Below, piece by piece: positions 53,140 to 63,361 of a stretch of DNA of 64,000 bases. The stretch is from an uncultured Flavobacteriaceae bacterium (GTDB taxonomy: Bacteria; Bacteroidota; Bacteroidia; Flavobacteriales; Flavobacteriaceae): positions 1-64,000 of the forward strand of contig CAJJCA010000016.1 of NCBI GenBank assembly GCA_905182575.1, read 5' to 3'. Within the stretch, counting starts at the first letter, position 1; each line of letters starts with the position of its first letter. Below the pieces are notes generated by a model, which saw nothing but the letters and a program-made list of their open reading frames with translations, did no database searches and was not told the origin of the DNA. Made by a program: the position numbers and the translations under genes.

Positions 53140-54229
53140 TTGAATTTCATTGAAATTGACTTAAAAAAACTTGAGCATAATTATCATGCCATAAGAAGTC
53201 TTTTAAATCCTAAAACAAAAATGATTGGTGTGGTTAAAGCTAATGCATACGGGAGTGGAGTAAATTCAATAGCTGAAAAACTAGTTGCATTAGGAATCGA
53301 TGCACTCGCCGTTGCTTACACTGAGGAAGGCATTCAGCTAAGAAATCAAGGAATTAAAGCGCGAATTTTGGTTTTTTACCCACAAATCGAAAATTTTAAA
53401 CTTTTGATTTCAGCCAATTTAGAACCCGCTCTTTACAGCAAAAAAAGCTGGCGAGCTTTTGAGAAAAATATCCTAGATCAGAAAAAAACAAACTATCCTG
53501 TTCATATAAAATATAATACTGGTTTAAATAGAATTGGATTTAATCCCGCTGATTCCAAGTGGGTTCTCAACGAAATAAAAAAAGATGCCTTTAATATAAA
53601 AAGTGTTTATTCTCATTTGGCTGCGAGTGAAGAAAATCGCCCAAATGAATTTAGTCAAAAGCAGTTAGCGCTTTTTAATGAAATAATGAACGATCACAAA
53701 AAAAATTCTAAATCCGAAACTGACTTTCATTTGCTCAACACCTCCGGGATATTTAATTATCCCGAATTGCATTTAGACTGGGTACGTTGTGGGATCGGGC
53801 TTTATGGTTTTGCCAATCAACCAAATGGCGAATAAAAAGCTAAAACCAATTGGAAAACTTATCTCTACCATAACTCAAATTCACTACATAAAATCGGGTG
53901 AAACAGTAGGTTACAATTGTGGATGGACAGCAAATGAAAATACCCGAATTGCGATATTGCCCCTTGGACATGCTGACGGAATTGCAAGACATTATGGACA
54001 AGGCAATGGATGGGTTAGCATCCAAGGAGAAAAAGCACCAATTGTAGGAAACATCTGCATGGACATGATCATGGTAGAAATCAAAAACCTCCCTTGTCAG
54101 GAAGGAGATGAGGTTGAAATCTTTGGGACAGTTAATACTGCAGAAGCTTTTGCTGAAAAAGGAAACACCATCTCCTATGAACTCTTATCCGGTTTAGGAA
54201 AAAGAATAGAAAGAAGAATCTTAAAATAA
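53140..54229 (+). CDS. alr: Alanine racemase, one frameshift
   Basis: A pyridoxal-phosphate enzyme making D-alanine for peptidoglycan. I place the start at a TTG (53140) giving LNFIEIDLKKLEHNY, since frames further left run back into tdk. The PLP lysine is in VVKANAYGSG. IKYNTGLNRIGF and VRCGIGLYGF follow. At about 53828 one extra base moves NGE to NKKLKPIGKLISTI. The C-terminal domain holds the catalytic Tyr in VGYNCGW and GNICMDMIMV. The joined length is about 363 residues. Confidence 0.93.
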
Positions 54230-54338
54230 ATATTTAACCTTTTGTTGCATATAAAACATTTTGTTTGATTTTTGATTAAATCTCAAAGGTTAATTGTCAT
54301 GCTTTAAATTATCATTAATTTTATCAAAAACTTAGAAA

Positions 54339-55331
54339 ATGAAAATAGCTGTAGTCGGTGCAACTGGGATGGTCGGAGAAGTGATGTTAAAAGTTCTAGC
54401 GGAAAGAAACTTCCCCGTTACCGAACTTATTCCTGTAGCTTCGGAACGTTCCAATAGGAAAAATAATTAGTTTCAAGGGAAATAATTATACTGTTGTGGG
54501 TCTTGCAACCGCTATTGAACTTCGTCCTGATATTGCGCTGTTTTCTGCTGGAGGGGAAACTTCTCTTGGAATGGGCTCCAAAATTTGCTGAAGCTGGAAT
54601 TACAGTAATCGACAACTCTTCGGCATGGAGAATGGACCCGTCTAAAAAACTAATTATTCCAGAAATCAACGCATATCAACTCACAAATGAAGATAAAATA
54701 ATCGCTAATCCTAACTGCTCTACCATTCAAATGCTAATGGCTTTGGCGCCACTTAAAAAAACCTTTGGGATCAATCGTGTGGTTGTTTCAACCTATCAAT
54801 CAATCACAGGAACAGGAGTTAAGGCAATGAAACAATTGGAAAATGAATATAATGATGTGGTTGGAGAAATGGCTTATCCTTATCCCATTCACAAAAATGC
54901 GATCCCGCATTGTGATGTTTTCTTAGAAAACGGCTACACTAAGGAAGAAATGAAATTGGTTCATGAAACTCATAAAATTCTTGACGACGATAGCATCGGT
55001 GTTACTGCAACGGCTATCCGAATTCCTGTTGTGGGAGGTCATTCCGAAGCCGTAAATGTGGAACTTAATTCGGATTTTGAGTTAGCGGCTGTAAGAAAGC
55101 TCTTAAATGATACTCCAGGAGTCATTGTTCAAGACAACCCAGACACCAATACTTATCCCATGCCGATTTATGCAAAAGATAAGAATGAGGTCTTTATCGG
55201 TAGAATAAGAAAAGATTTTTCTCAACAAAATACGCTCAACCTTTGGATTAGTAGCTGACAACTTAAGAAAAGGTGCAGCAACTAATACAATTCAAATTGC
55301 AGAATATTTAATTAAGGAAGAATTAGTATAA
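54339..55331 (+). CDS. asd: Aspartate-semialdehyde dehydrogenase, three frameshifts
   Basis: It reduces aspartyl phosphate toward lysine, diaminopimelate, threonine and methionine. The NADP motif is AVVGATGMVGEVML at the start. The frame shifts at about 54452 (to GKIISFKGNNYTVVG), at 54568 (to EWAPKFAEAGI) and at 55250 (to VADNLRKGAATNT). The catalytic Cys is in NPNCSTIQM; the substrate His is in VVGGHSEAV. The joined length is 330 residues, typical. Confidence 0.94.
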
Positions 55332-55896
55332 CTTCAAAAATTATTTTTTGTTGAAAGCTTTACTCCTAATATATTGATGAAACTCCAGAGCCATCAGTTG
55401 CGCTGTTAAATTGACGTCTTATAGCACTACTTTTTTTGACTAGCTGCCAAGTTTATTGTCATACCAGACCATGAATTTTTTGTGCCCTGTATTGAAGCCC
55501 CATTAAATAAAAGGTTAACAGTCAAAGATCACAATAAAATAATGTCAGTAGTTCGATCAAGACAAAATAAAGATAGGGATCTTTTAGATGCACTTTTTTT
55601 ATGATTTTTAAACTTGAGGAATTTAAACGTATGGTTTATTTGTAAATTAATTATTTATTTTTTATATAAAATGGGTTTGCAATCTCTTGGTAATGCTAAA
55701 CAAAAACATTAATTAATTACGAATAATGAAATTTTTATATAACTTTGGTTTAATATGCATGCATAATACAAACTAATATAGTTTAGTATAATCAAACTTT
55801 CAGAGGAAAACGAAAGGCGAAGAATTAATAGCAGACAGCGTTAATGAGTATGCGATTAAATAAGATTATTTTATTGAAATCAAACAATTTTGAGAC
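55332..55896. other. Interval with weak coding-like pieces
   Basis: No complete gene. On the plus strand the sequence around 55404-55448 reads like a lipoprotein signal (RLIALLFLTSC). After the T7 run at 55431-55437 another frame is open from 55440 to the TGA at 55602-55604 (KFIVIPDHEFFVPCIEAP onward, ending LLDALFL). On the minus strand the first 100 bases read NLTAQLMALEFHQYIRSKAF before a stop. Either could be a gene remnant; I cannot name one. The remaining 290 bases are AT-rich and probably hold the promoter of the HTH gene. Confidence 0.4.
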
Positions 55897-56331
55897 ATGG
55901 CAAATGTTGAATTTAAAAAGGCAATGACCGAGCATTTCATCGAGGTCGTGAAATACCTTAAAGTTAGTGGTCGGGTTAAGTCCAAGACAGAAATTGGTGA
56001 AATTATTGGACAGCCCTTGCAGGTAATTTCTAAGCTTTTGAGTGGAGAGCGCATTATCACCTTAGAACAAACGCAGCTGTTAATCAAAAACACTAATATA
56101 AACAGTTACTGGTTCCTAACTGGAGAGGGATTAATGATTGATGACGACGACCACAAACTGAATGAACCCTCGGTTGATTATCAAAAAACCGAAGGATCTA
56201 CAATAAATACAATTGGGATATTATTGCCTTTAATCTCAGCTTTAGAAGAAAAGATAAAAACCTTAGAACAAAATAATTCTATGTTTGTAGAACAATTAAA
56301 AGCTATTGTTGCTCTAACCAATACAAAATAA
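55897..56331 (+). CDS. Helix-turn-helix transcriptional regulator with coiled-coil tail
   Basis: 144 residues. The N-terminal 70 residues form an XRE/lambda-repressor-type HTH (VKSKTEIGEIIGQPLQVISKL, then LEQTQLLIKNTNINSYWFLTGEG, where the NxxWLLTGEG-like end is typical of Bacteroidota phage-repressor-like regulators). The C-terminus (LLPLISALEEKIKTLEQNN) is a short coiled coil for oligomerisation. No peptidase domain. It stands alone and converges with accC. Target genes unknown. No phage genes are nearby. Confidence 0.85.
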   Translation: MANVEFKKAMTEHFIEVVKYLKVSGRVKSKTEIGEIIGQPLQVISKLLSGERIITLEQTQLLIKNTNINSYWFLTGEGLMIDDDDHKLNEPSVDYQKTEGSTINTIGILLPLISALEEKIKTLEQNNSMFVEQLKAIVALTNTK

Positions 56332-56343
56332 TACTCTATTCAA

Positions 56344-57682
56344 TTAATCCTTCATTGAAAAGGATTCCATGAATTTTGTTGTGTAATTTCCCGAAATATA
56401 ATCTGGATGATCCATTAATTTACGATGGAAAGGGATGGTTGTGTTGACTCCTTCAATAACAAATTCATCAAGAGCTCTTCTCATTTTATTTATTGCTTCC
56501 TGACGCGATTGTGCTGTCGTAATGAGCTTTGCAATCATCGAATCATAATATGGTGGAATAGTATAGCCACTATAAACATGGGTGTCTAACCTTATGCCGT
56601 GTCCACCAGGAAAATGTAGCGTGGTAATTTTTCCAGGACTTGGTCGAAAGTCGTTGTAAGGATCTTCGGCGTTAATTCGACATTCTATAGAGTGCATTTT
56701 TGGAAGGTAATTTTTCCCTGAAATAGTGACACCAGAAGCGACAAGGATTTGTTCTCTTATCAAATCAAAATCGATGACCTGTTCCGTTATAGGATGTTCA
56801 ACCTGAATTCTGGTATTCATTTCCATAAAATAGAAATTTCTGTGTTTGTCAACCAAAAATTCAACTGTTCCAGCGCCTTCATAACCAATTTTGCTAGCTA
56901 GTTACTGCAGCTTTTCCCATTTTATTTCTTAACTCTTTCGTCATGAATGGTGATGGAGTTTCTTCTGTCAATTTTTGATGTCTTCTTTGAATTGAACAAT
57001 CTCTTTCTGACAAATGACAAGCTTTCCCATTTGAATCTCCAACAATTTGAATTTCAATGTGGCGGGGTTCTTCAATAAGCTTTTCCATGTACATTCCGTC
57101 ATTTCCAAAAGAAGCTGAGGCTTCCTGACGAGCACTTTCCCATGCTTTTTCGAGCTCCTCTTCTTTCCAAATAGCTCGCATTCCTTTTCCCCCTCCACCT
57201 GCAGTAGCTTTTAACATTACAGGATAGCCGATTTCTTTGGCTATTGTTCCAGCGGTAACTAGCGAATCTATTAAACCTTCTGAGCCTGGAATGGTAGGAA
57301 CACCAGCAGCTTTCATTGTTTCTTTGGCAGTAGCTTTATCTCCCATTTGCTCGATCATACTTGCCGAGGCTCCGATAAACTTGATTCCATGTTCTTCACA
57401 AATCTTAGAAAACTTTGCGTTTTCTGAAAGGAAGCCATAGCCAGGATGGATTGCGTCAGCATTACAGATTTCAGCGGCTGCAATGATATTAGAAATCTTC
57501 AGATAGGACTCTGAACTGGCCGCTGGGCCAATACATACTGCCTCATCTGCAAATCTTACATGCAGACTTTCTTCATCAGCCTTGGAGTAAACAGCGACGG
57601 TTTTAATGTCCATTTCTTTACAAGTCCTGATCAATCGCATAGCGATTTCACCACGATTGGCGATTAATATTTTTTTGAACAT
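56344..57682 (-). CDS. accC: Acetyl-CoA carboxylase biotin carboxylase subunit, one frameshift
   Basis: It carboxylates biotin on AccB with ATP and bicarbonate. N-terminus [33 protein letters not shown]; the ATP lid [20 protein letters not shown]. Near 56893 the frame shifts and the other frame continues [18 protein letters not shown] into [18 protein letters not shown] (catalytic region) and the C-terminal lobe. The joined length is about 446. accB lies 11 bases upstream and fabH before that, forming a fatty-acid initiation operon. Confidence 0.95.
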
Positions 57683-57693
57683 TTTGAGTGAAA

Positions 57694-58185
57694 TTAAGCA
57701 GGTTCAACTAAAAAAAGAGGCTGATCAAATTCAACCGGAGAAGAGTCATCAACTAAAATTTTAACGATTTTCCCGTTTACTTCGGATTCGATTTCGTTGA
57801 ATAGTTTCATTGCTTCAATCACACAAAGCACATCTCCTTCTTTAATAGTGTCCCCGACCTCAACAAAAAGAGGTTTGTCAGGCGAAGATTTTCTGTAAAA
57901 AGTCCCAATCATTGGGGACTTTATCGTAATGAGATTGTCCGTATTCTCTTTTGCGTTTTCTTTCGATGGTTTTTCAACAGAAGGTTGTTCTGCTTGTACT
58001 GGAACCAATTGAGACGTAGGAACTACTCCAGGTTGAACTGGTTGAAGGGAAGTGATTGAATCCGAGAAATGCCCTTCAGAATTGGCTTTAATCGTGATTT
58101 TAAAATCATCTGTTTCCAGTTTAACTTCATGTGCTCCTGACTTAGCAACAAACTTGATTAGGTTTTGGATTTCTTTAATTTCCAT
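57694..58185 (-). CDS. accB: Biotin carboxyl carrier protein of acetyl-CoA carboxylase
   Basis: 163 residues. The N-terminal helical segment ([20 protein letters not shown]) is followed by a Pro/Gln/Val-rich linker (residues about 45-85) and the biotinyl domain with [12 protein letters not shown], whose lysine receives biotin. [21 protein letters not shown] is the domain's opening. Intact. It lies between fabH (20 bases upstream) and accC. Confidence 0.96.
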   Translation of the reverse strand: MEIKEIQNLIKFVAKSGAHEVKLETDDFKITIKANSEGHFSDSITSLQPVQPGVVPTSQLVPVQAEQPSVEKPSKENAKENTDNLITIKSPMIGTFYRKSSPDKPLFVEVGDTIKEGDVLCVIEAMKLFNEIESEVNGKIVKILVDDSSPVEFDQPLFLVEPA

Positions 58186-58205
58186 TATTCAAATAATTTA
58201 TATTA

Positions 58206-59206
58206 TTAATATGCCCAAGTTAAATAGGCAGCACCCCAGGTAAATCCACCTCCAAATGCTGCAAAAATTAATTTATCTCCTGGCTTTAGTTTTGATTCAT
58301 AGTCAAACAACAGCAGTGGCAATGTAGCCGCTGTTGTATTTCCATAGTATTCAATGTTTTTCATTATTTTTTCTTCCCTTCTTTTCTTAATTAGCAGTAG
58401 CTTCTATGATTCTTTTATTTGCTTGATGTGGAACAAGATAATCTAATTTCTCGGGGTCAATATTATTTCTTTTAAGAATTTCTTCCGTGGCATTCGCCAT
58501 CTCAGACACCGCGTATTTGAAAACCGATTTTCCATCTTGATGGAGGTTGTGTAAACCATTCTTAAACGTTTCTTCAGAAGTCGGATACAAAGACCCGCCT
58601 GCCTTTATGTTTAAAAACATTCTTCCTGATCCATCTGACCTTAGATACTCATCTTCCCAGCCAAAATCGTTTTGAGTGGCTTCAAATAATGCTGCTCCAG
58701 CACCATCTCCAAAAATAACACATGTAGATCGATCTGTATAATTCACAATGGACGACATTTTATCCGCACCAATGACCATTACTTTTTTGTAACGTCCTGA
58801 TTCAATATGGCAGAAGCTGTTGACATCGCATAAAGAAAACCGGAACAAGCGGCTTGAAGGTCATAAGCAAAAGCATTCGTCGCACCAATTTCGGAAGCGA
58901 CATAGGCTGCTGTTGCAGCAACTGGCATATCGGGCGTAATGGTAGCAACAATGAGCATGTCAATCGAAGTTGGATCAACTTGTTTTTTTTGTATGAGATC
59001 TTCTGCTGCTTTTATGGCCATAAAGGAAGTTCCTTGGCCTTGTCTTTAAGTATTCTTCTTTCCTTTATTCCTGTTCTGCTGACGATCCATTCATCGTTAG
59101 TGTCGACCATCTTTTCAAGGTCTGCGTTGGTAAGCTTGTCTTCTGGGACAAATCCTCCTACTCCAGTAATTGCAGCCTTTCTTATCGCTGAATTTTTATA
59201 ATCCAT
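58206..59206 (-). CDS. fabH: Beta-ketoacyl-ACP synthase III, three frameshifts
   Basis: FabH starts fatty-acid synthesis from acetyl-CoA and malonyl-ACP. N-terminus [17 protein letters not shown] with [16 protein letters not shown]. After a shift near 59028 comes [14 protein letters not shown] (catalytic Cys). After a shift near 58800 come [27 protein letters not shown] and [11 protein letters not shown] (His). After a shift near 58390 come [16 protein letters not shown] (Asn) and [18 protein letters not shown], ending at 58206. The joined length is 333. The order rpmF-fabH-accB-accC is typical of flavobacteria; plsX is not present. Confidence 0.94.
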
Positions 59207-59285
59207 CAGTAAATTACTTCCTGTGTGAGTTGCAAATATTCATTGTGAAGATAATCGTTTTTTGTAGTAATCAAAATCTTTATTA

Positions 59286-59315
59286 ATAAAAAAAGCCCTC
59301 CAAAGTAGGGAGAGC
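59286..59315 (-). terminator. Terminator after rpmF
   Basis: On the minus strand GCTCTCC pairs with GGAGGGC (one G-U pair) around a 7-base loop and is followed by T7. It lies about 26 bases past the rpmF stop and before fabH, so fabH-accB-accC probably use their own promoter or read-through. Confidence 0.8.
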
Positions 59316-59340
59316 ATTTATGATATAAAAGCAATGTTGA

Positions 59341-59538
59341 TTATGCTTCGACTACTTCGCTGCTGTCGATCAAAACTTTACCTCTGTAATAAAGTTTTCC
59401 TTCGTGCCAGTGTGCTCGGTGATAGAGGTGAGATTCGCCTGTTGTTGTACAAGTTGCAATTTGTTGAAAAGCAGCTTTATAGTGCGTTCTTCTCTTGTCT
59501 CTTCTGGTTTTCGATATTTTCCGTTTAGGATGTGCCAT
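59341..59538 (-). CDS. rpmF: 50S ribosomal protein L32
   Basis: 65 residues of the bL32 family: [20 protein letters not shown] (the basic RNA-binding N-terminus), then a compact segment with [17 protein letters not shown] and YYRGKVLI. Only one of the usual zinc cysteines is present (ATCTTTGE), so this is the zinc-free C- type. It follows the DUF177 gene on the same strand with a 30-base gap, the pairing seen throughout bacteria. Confidence 0.96.
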   Translation of the reverse strand: MAHPKRKISKTRRDKRRTHYKAAFQQIATCTTTGESHLYHRAHWHEGKLYYRGKVLIDSSEVVEA

Positions 59539-59568
59539 TTTAGTCCCTTTTTTTTGAATTATATATAA

Positions 59569-60090
59569 TTACAATAAATCTTTTAATTTATTCCACCTCG
59601 GATCTAAGTCTTCGGAGGATCCTTCTTGTTGAGGTTGTAATTCTTTTAGTTTGTCTAATATTTCTGATTCAAGTGTACCATCTTCAATGCCAGGGTGAAC
59701 TCTCTTCTGAGGGATTGCCAAAACAATCATTTCATAGAGGTGTTGAGAGACACTTAACTCATAACTACCTTGCGGTAGTATTAGAATTTCATCATTGTAC
59801 TGATTTTCCTCGGCTCCAAACTTTACAACCAATTGGAATTCTGTATCCAAAGGGAAGTCAAAGAGCTCTGTAGTAATGTCACATGGTATTTTCACCTTGC
59901 CTTGTGCTTTAAAATCAAGCGTAAGTATGGTGGGTTTCTTTTCGAAATTCAAAGCAACTTTTATGTTTGCTTCATTAAAATCTAAAAAATCATAACCTTC
60001 AAAGAACGTATTGTCTAACTCATAGTCAAAATGATGATGACCGTCTTTCAATCCTACAAAAGGAATTAAAAATGCTGAATCTGTTTTCAT
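59569..60090 (-). CDS. DUF177 (YceD-like) protein
   Basis: A 173-residue protein of the YceD/DUF177 family encoded just before rpmF and linked in other bacteria to 23S rRNA accumulation. I choose the ATG at 60090 (MKTDSAFLIPFVGLKDG), because further-left codons extend into pdxA and are not conserved in character. The core has LDNTFFEGYDFLDFNEA and GKVKIPCDITTELFDFPLD, with the single Cys in a position typical of the family. The end is acidic, then KLKDLL. Confidence 0.88.
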   Translation of the reverse strand: MKTDSAFLIPFVGLKDGHHHFDYELDNTFFEGYDFLDFNEANIKVALNFEKKPTILTLDFKAQGKVKIPCDITTELFDFPLDTEFQLVVKFGAEENQYNDEILILPQGSYELSVSQHLYEMIVLAIPQKRVHPGIEDGTLESEILDKLKELQPQQEGSSEDLDPRWNKLKDLL

Positions 60091-60155
60091 CTCTTCAACT
60101 TTTGAGCCTGCAAATTTATGAAAAAAAAGAGACAAATAAGGTTTTATCTGTTTTT

Positions 60156-61156
60156 TTAGACCTTCGTCTCTTTTCTATGGGAAAATATTTTCCTAGCCAT
60201 AAAAATTGCTGCTCTGAAAGAACCCGTATGAGCTTCTCCTTTTCCTGCAATTTCAAAAGCTGTACCGTGATCTGGAGATGTTCGACTTTATTTAATCCTG
60301 CGGTAAAATTTATTCCCTCGCCAAAGGTAAGCGTCTTAAATGGAATAAGTCCTTGGTCGTGATAAATCGCAAGAATTCCATCAAATTGTTTAAGAGATTG
60401 ATTACCAAAAAAACTGTCTGCCGCAAAAGGGCCATAAATCAAGTTTCCATCGGCGCTTAATTTTTCAATTACAGGACGGATTATTGTGTCATCCTCATCT
60501 CCGATAACCCCTTTATCTCCGGCATGTGGGTTAATCCCCAAAACCCCAATTTTAGGTCGATTAATTCCAAAGTCGTGTTGAAGAGAGGTTTCTTGTTGTT
60601 TTAGTTTTTCTTTTAAAAGTTCTTCTGAAACCGAAGCCGCGATATCTTTTATCGGTATGTGATCCGTCAAAAGCGCAACTTTTAAATTATCCGACACCAT
60701 AAACATCAGACTATTTCCTTCAAGTTCTTGAGCCAAATAGGAGGTATGGCCTGGAAAGGAAAAGTCGTCAGATTGAATTGTTTCCTTATTTATCGGAGCA
60801 GTGACAAGAACATCTACTTCATTTTTTTTTAAAGCCTGGGCGGCTTTCCTGAGAGACTCTAATGCCATTGCTCCCGCAACCTTAGAGGGCTCGCCAAAAA
60901 CCAATTGTTCATTAGCGTCTTTAATGTTGACAACATTCAGTTGGGCCAAATGTGGTTTTCCCTGGTTATTAAGCGAAAACAAATTAGTGGTTAATTTAAA
61001 ATGAGCTTTCTGTTTGTTGAGTAGCTTGATTGGAGCGAAAACAATTGGTGTGAAAAAATCAAAAATTCTTTTGTCTTCAAAAATCTTTAAAATAATCTCG
61101 ATTCCCACCCCATTGGGGTCTCCCATTGAAATCCCCACTTTAATTTTATCGGACAT
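60156..61156 (-). CDS. pdxA: 4-hydroxythreonine-4-phosphate dehydrogenase, one frameshift
   Basis: It makes a pyridoxal phosphate precursor. N-terminus KVGISMGDPNGVGIEII; NEVDVLVTAPINKETI; FPGHTSYLAQ (metal His); LGINPHAGDKGVIG; AIYHDQGLIPFKTL (metal His). At about 60287 one base is missing and the true end reads RTSPDHGTAFEIAGKGEA then AAIFMARKIFSHRKE to a stop at 60156. The joined length is about 333. Divergent from the riboflavin synthase gene. Confidence 0.94.
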
Positions 61157-61214
61157 CTTTTGTTGGTTTTTTTATTCCTAATTTTACAACGTAAATGTAA
61201 TTAAAATCTACAGC

Positions 61215-61797
61215 ATGTTTACAGGAATTATAGAGGCTTTTGGAAAAGTTGTGACACTCGAACGTGAAATGGAAAACCTCCACATCACAATCGAGAGCAG
61301 TTTGTCAAAGGAACTGAAAGTCGATCAAAGTCTGGCCCACAACGGGGTCTGCCTTACTGTGGTCAAAATTGTTGAAAACAATTATACCGTTACGGCCATC
61401 AAAGAAACGCTTGATAAATCTAACTTGAATGAGTTAAAAGTTGGAGATCTGGTCAATTTAGAAAGAGCAATGAAAATGAATGCTCGATTGGATGGACATA
61501 TTGTTCAAGGACATGTAGATCAAGTAGGATACTGTTCGGCAGTCGAGTTTAATGAAGGAAGCTGGGAATATTCGTTTGAATAAATACCTAAAAAAAATAT
61601 TACGATTGAAAAAGGATCTATAACCGTCAATGGGGTGAGTTTGACCGTCGTGAATTCCATGAGAAAACTCTTTTTCAGTAGCTATCATTCCCTATACCTA
61701 CGAGCACACAAATTTTAAAGCGTTTAAAGTAGGTTCAAAAATCAATTTGGAATTTGATCTCATCGGAAAATACATTGCTAAACTAAATAGAATATAA
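61215..61797 (+). CDS. ribE: Riboflavin synthase alpha chain, in-frame stop and frameshift
   Basis: It dismutates two lumazine molecules into riboflavin. Two barrel repeats are visible: MFTGIIEAFGKVVTLE with NGVCLTVV, and, in the second half, NGVSLTVVNS. MNARLDGHIVQGHVDQVG is the conserved link. A TAA at 61581-61583 interrupts the frame (SFE then IPKKNITIEKGS), and a further shift near 61655-61675 is needed to reach IIPYTYEHTNFKAF and LIGKYIAKLNRI. The joined length is about 194, as expected. The enzyme is needed for flavins, so these are likely sequence errors. Confidence 0.92.
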
Positions 61798-61849
61798 AAA
61801 GTCTTTTCCCTTTTGATTTTTTAATTAACTTAGTCAAAACACTATAATT

Positions 61850-63154
61850 ATGTCTATACTAGAGTTGTCCACAATTTTATTGTGTCTCGCTTCAATCTTT
61901 TCTCTCATTAATATTCGCTTACTAAAATTACCTCAAACGATTGGTTTAATGGTTTTAGCACTTATGTTGTCAGTAGTTGTTACGATTATTGGTGCTGTTT
62001 TTCCTTTTGTGTTTGAAACCGTTAATGAAATCACTAAAGAATTTGATTTTAGTGAACTTTTGGTTAATGTAATGCTACCTTTTCTTCTCTTCGCAGGAGC
62101 AATAAGTGTTAACGTTCATGAGTTGTTAAAAGATAAAGTAACTATTCTCCTTTTAGCTTGTTTCGGAGTACTGTTTTCAACATTCGCTGTTGGTACAGGA
62201 CTTTATTGGCTTGTTAATCAACCTTTATTGGGGCTTATGGACTTGGGTGTGGATTATATTGATTGTTTGCTTTTTGGCTCGCTAATAGCCCCTACAGACC
62301 CTATTGCAGTTTTAGCAATGGTCAAAAAAATGAATTTGTCTTCAATAACAGAAACCAGAATTGCTGGTGAATCATTGTTTAACGATGGTATTGGTGTAGT
62401 AGTCTTCTTGACCCTATTAACCATTCAACAAAATGGTATAGAAAATATAACTATTGCCAGTGTAGGGGGTTTGTTTATTACTGAAGTAATTGGTGGGATT
62501 GCATTAGGGTCAGCAATGGGTTTTTTCGGCTTAAAGTTGCTTAAATATATAGAAAATGAATACATGGAGTTAGAAGTATTGATCACTATCTCTCTCGTTC
62601 TTCTGCTACCAGTAATATGTCATTACTTCCATTTTTCAGCCGTTCTCGGAATAGTTGTAATGGGCCTATTTTTAAATCAAAATATTGACGCAGACAAAAA
62701 AGCAGATGGTGTTCAAAAAGCCATGGGTGATTATGTCTACAAGTTCTGGCATCTATTAGATGAAACGTTAAATGCCGTTTTATTTATACTTATTGGATTA
62801 GAAATTATAACCGTTTTTGAATCCTTTAGGTTAAATTATGTTTTAATCTCTTTAATTGTAATAGTACTGGTAGTTGGATCAAGATGGATTGGAGTTAGTA
62901 TTCCTATTTTTTTCTTGTCTATGTTTAAGACTTTTGAAAAGAAAACTGCAATAATTATTACCTGGGGTGGGCTTCGTGGAGGATTAAGCGTCGCATTAGC
63001 TTTAAACTTGCCCGATTCAATTGGAGAAGGAAAGGCGTTAATTCTTTTCCTTACATATGTAATTGTGTTGTTTACAATCTTAGTACAAGGGCTTACCTTG
63101 AAAAAAGATAGTAAAATAGACTTTTCAAATTATTTTAATTTATATTTGAAATGA
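61850..63154 (+). CDS. Na+/H+ antiporter (CPA1/NhaP type)
   Basis: An inner-membrane cation/proton antiporter of 434 residues with about 12 helices and no cytosolic domain. The ion-binding region is LLFGSLIAPTDPIAVLAMVK (residues about 140-159). GESLFNDGIGVVVFLTLL carries the second conserved Asp, and WGGLRGGLSVALAL is a further signature. It exports sodium, fitting a marine habitat and the sodium-coupled BASS carrier. Intact, with a terminator about 140 bases downstream. Confidence 0.92.
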   Translation: MSILELSTILLCLASIFSLINIRLLKLPQTIGLMVLALMLSVVVTIIGAVFPFVFETVNEITKEFDFSELLVNVMLPFLLFAGAISVNVHELLKDKVTILLLACFGVLFSTFAVGTGLYWLVNQPLLGLMDLGVDYIDCLLFGSLIAPTDPIAVLAMVKKMNLSSITETRIAGESLFNDGIGVVVFLTLLTIQQNGIENITIASVGGLFITEVIGGIALGSAMGFFGLKLLKYIENEYMELEVLITISLVLLLPVICHYFHFSAVLGIVVMGLFLNQNIDADKKADGVQKAMGDYVYKFWHLLDETLNAVLFILIGLEIITVFESFRLNYVLISLIVIVLVVGSRWIGVSIPIFFLSMFKTFEKKTAIIITWGGLRGGLSVALALNLPDSIGEGKALILFLTYVIVLFTILVQGLTLKKDSKIDFSNYFNLYLK

Positions 63155-63198
63155 AATATTAGCGCTGTGACAACAGTGATGTTTAATTTAATAAAGAA

Positions 63199-63205
63199 AG
63201 GAGGG
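63199..63205 (+). promoter_or_regulatory. Strong Shine-Dalgarno sequence
   Basis: AGGAGGG, an almost ideal complement to the 16S 3' end, 4 bases before the ATG at 63210. Such sites are unusual in Bacteroidota, where the anti-SD is mostly sequestered, and none of the genes nearby has one this strong. Confidence 0.55.
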
Positions 63206-63209
63206 TCAT

Positions 63210-63272
63210 ATGTTTTACCAAGATAATTTGAGGAAGTTAAAACAGCAGATACCCCGTTTTGATCTGTTGTAA
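63210..63272 (+). CDS. 20-codon mini-ORF behind a strong Shine-Dalgarno
   Basis: The frame encodes a 20-residue peptide beginning MFYQDNLRKLKQQ and ending RFDLL. It is basic in the middle, with no membrane character. A hairpin (63242-63250 with 63262-63270, 9 bp including one G-U, 11-base loop) covers its last third, and a strong terminator follows 20 bases after the stop. It could be a real micropeptide, a leader peptide or part of a small RNA. The strong ribosome-binding site argues for translation. No family recognised. Confidence 0.45.
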   Translation: MFYQDNLRKLKQQIPRFDLL

Positions 63273-63292
63273 ATATTCCTTATCTATTGTAC

Positions 63293-63322
63293 AAAGGCGA
63301 ATCGATGGATTCGCCTTTTTTG
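63293..63322 (+). terminator. Strong rho-independent terminator
   Basis: An 11-bp perfect stem (AAAGGCGAATC with GATTCGCCTTT), a GATG tetraloop and six T. It ends the antiporter transcript and/or the mini-ORF transcript before the oxygenase gene. Confidence 0.9.
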
Positions 63323-63361
63323 TTATTTTATAATTAAATTTGAATAAATATTAGAAAAAAA

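Noticed and set aside
55897-56331. Repressor-like HTH gene as the marker of a prophage or integrative element.
   Set aside because: No integrase, phage structural genes, tRNA target or direct repeats are nearby; both neighbours are housekeeping genes.
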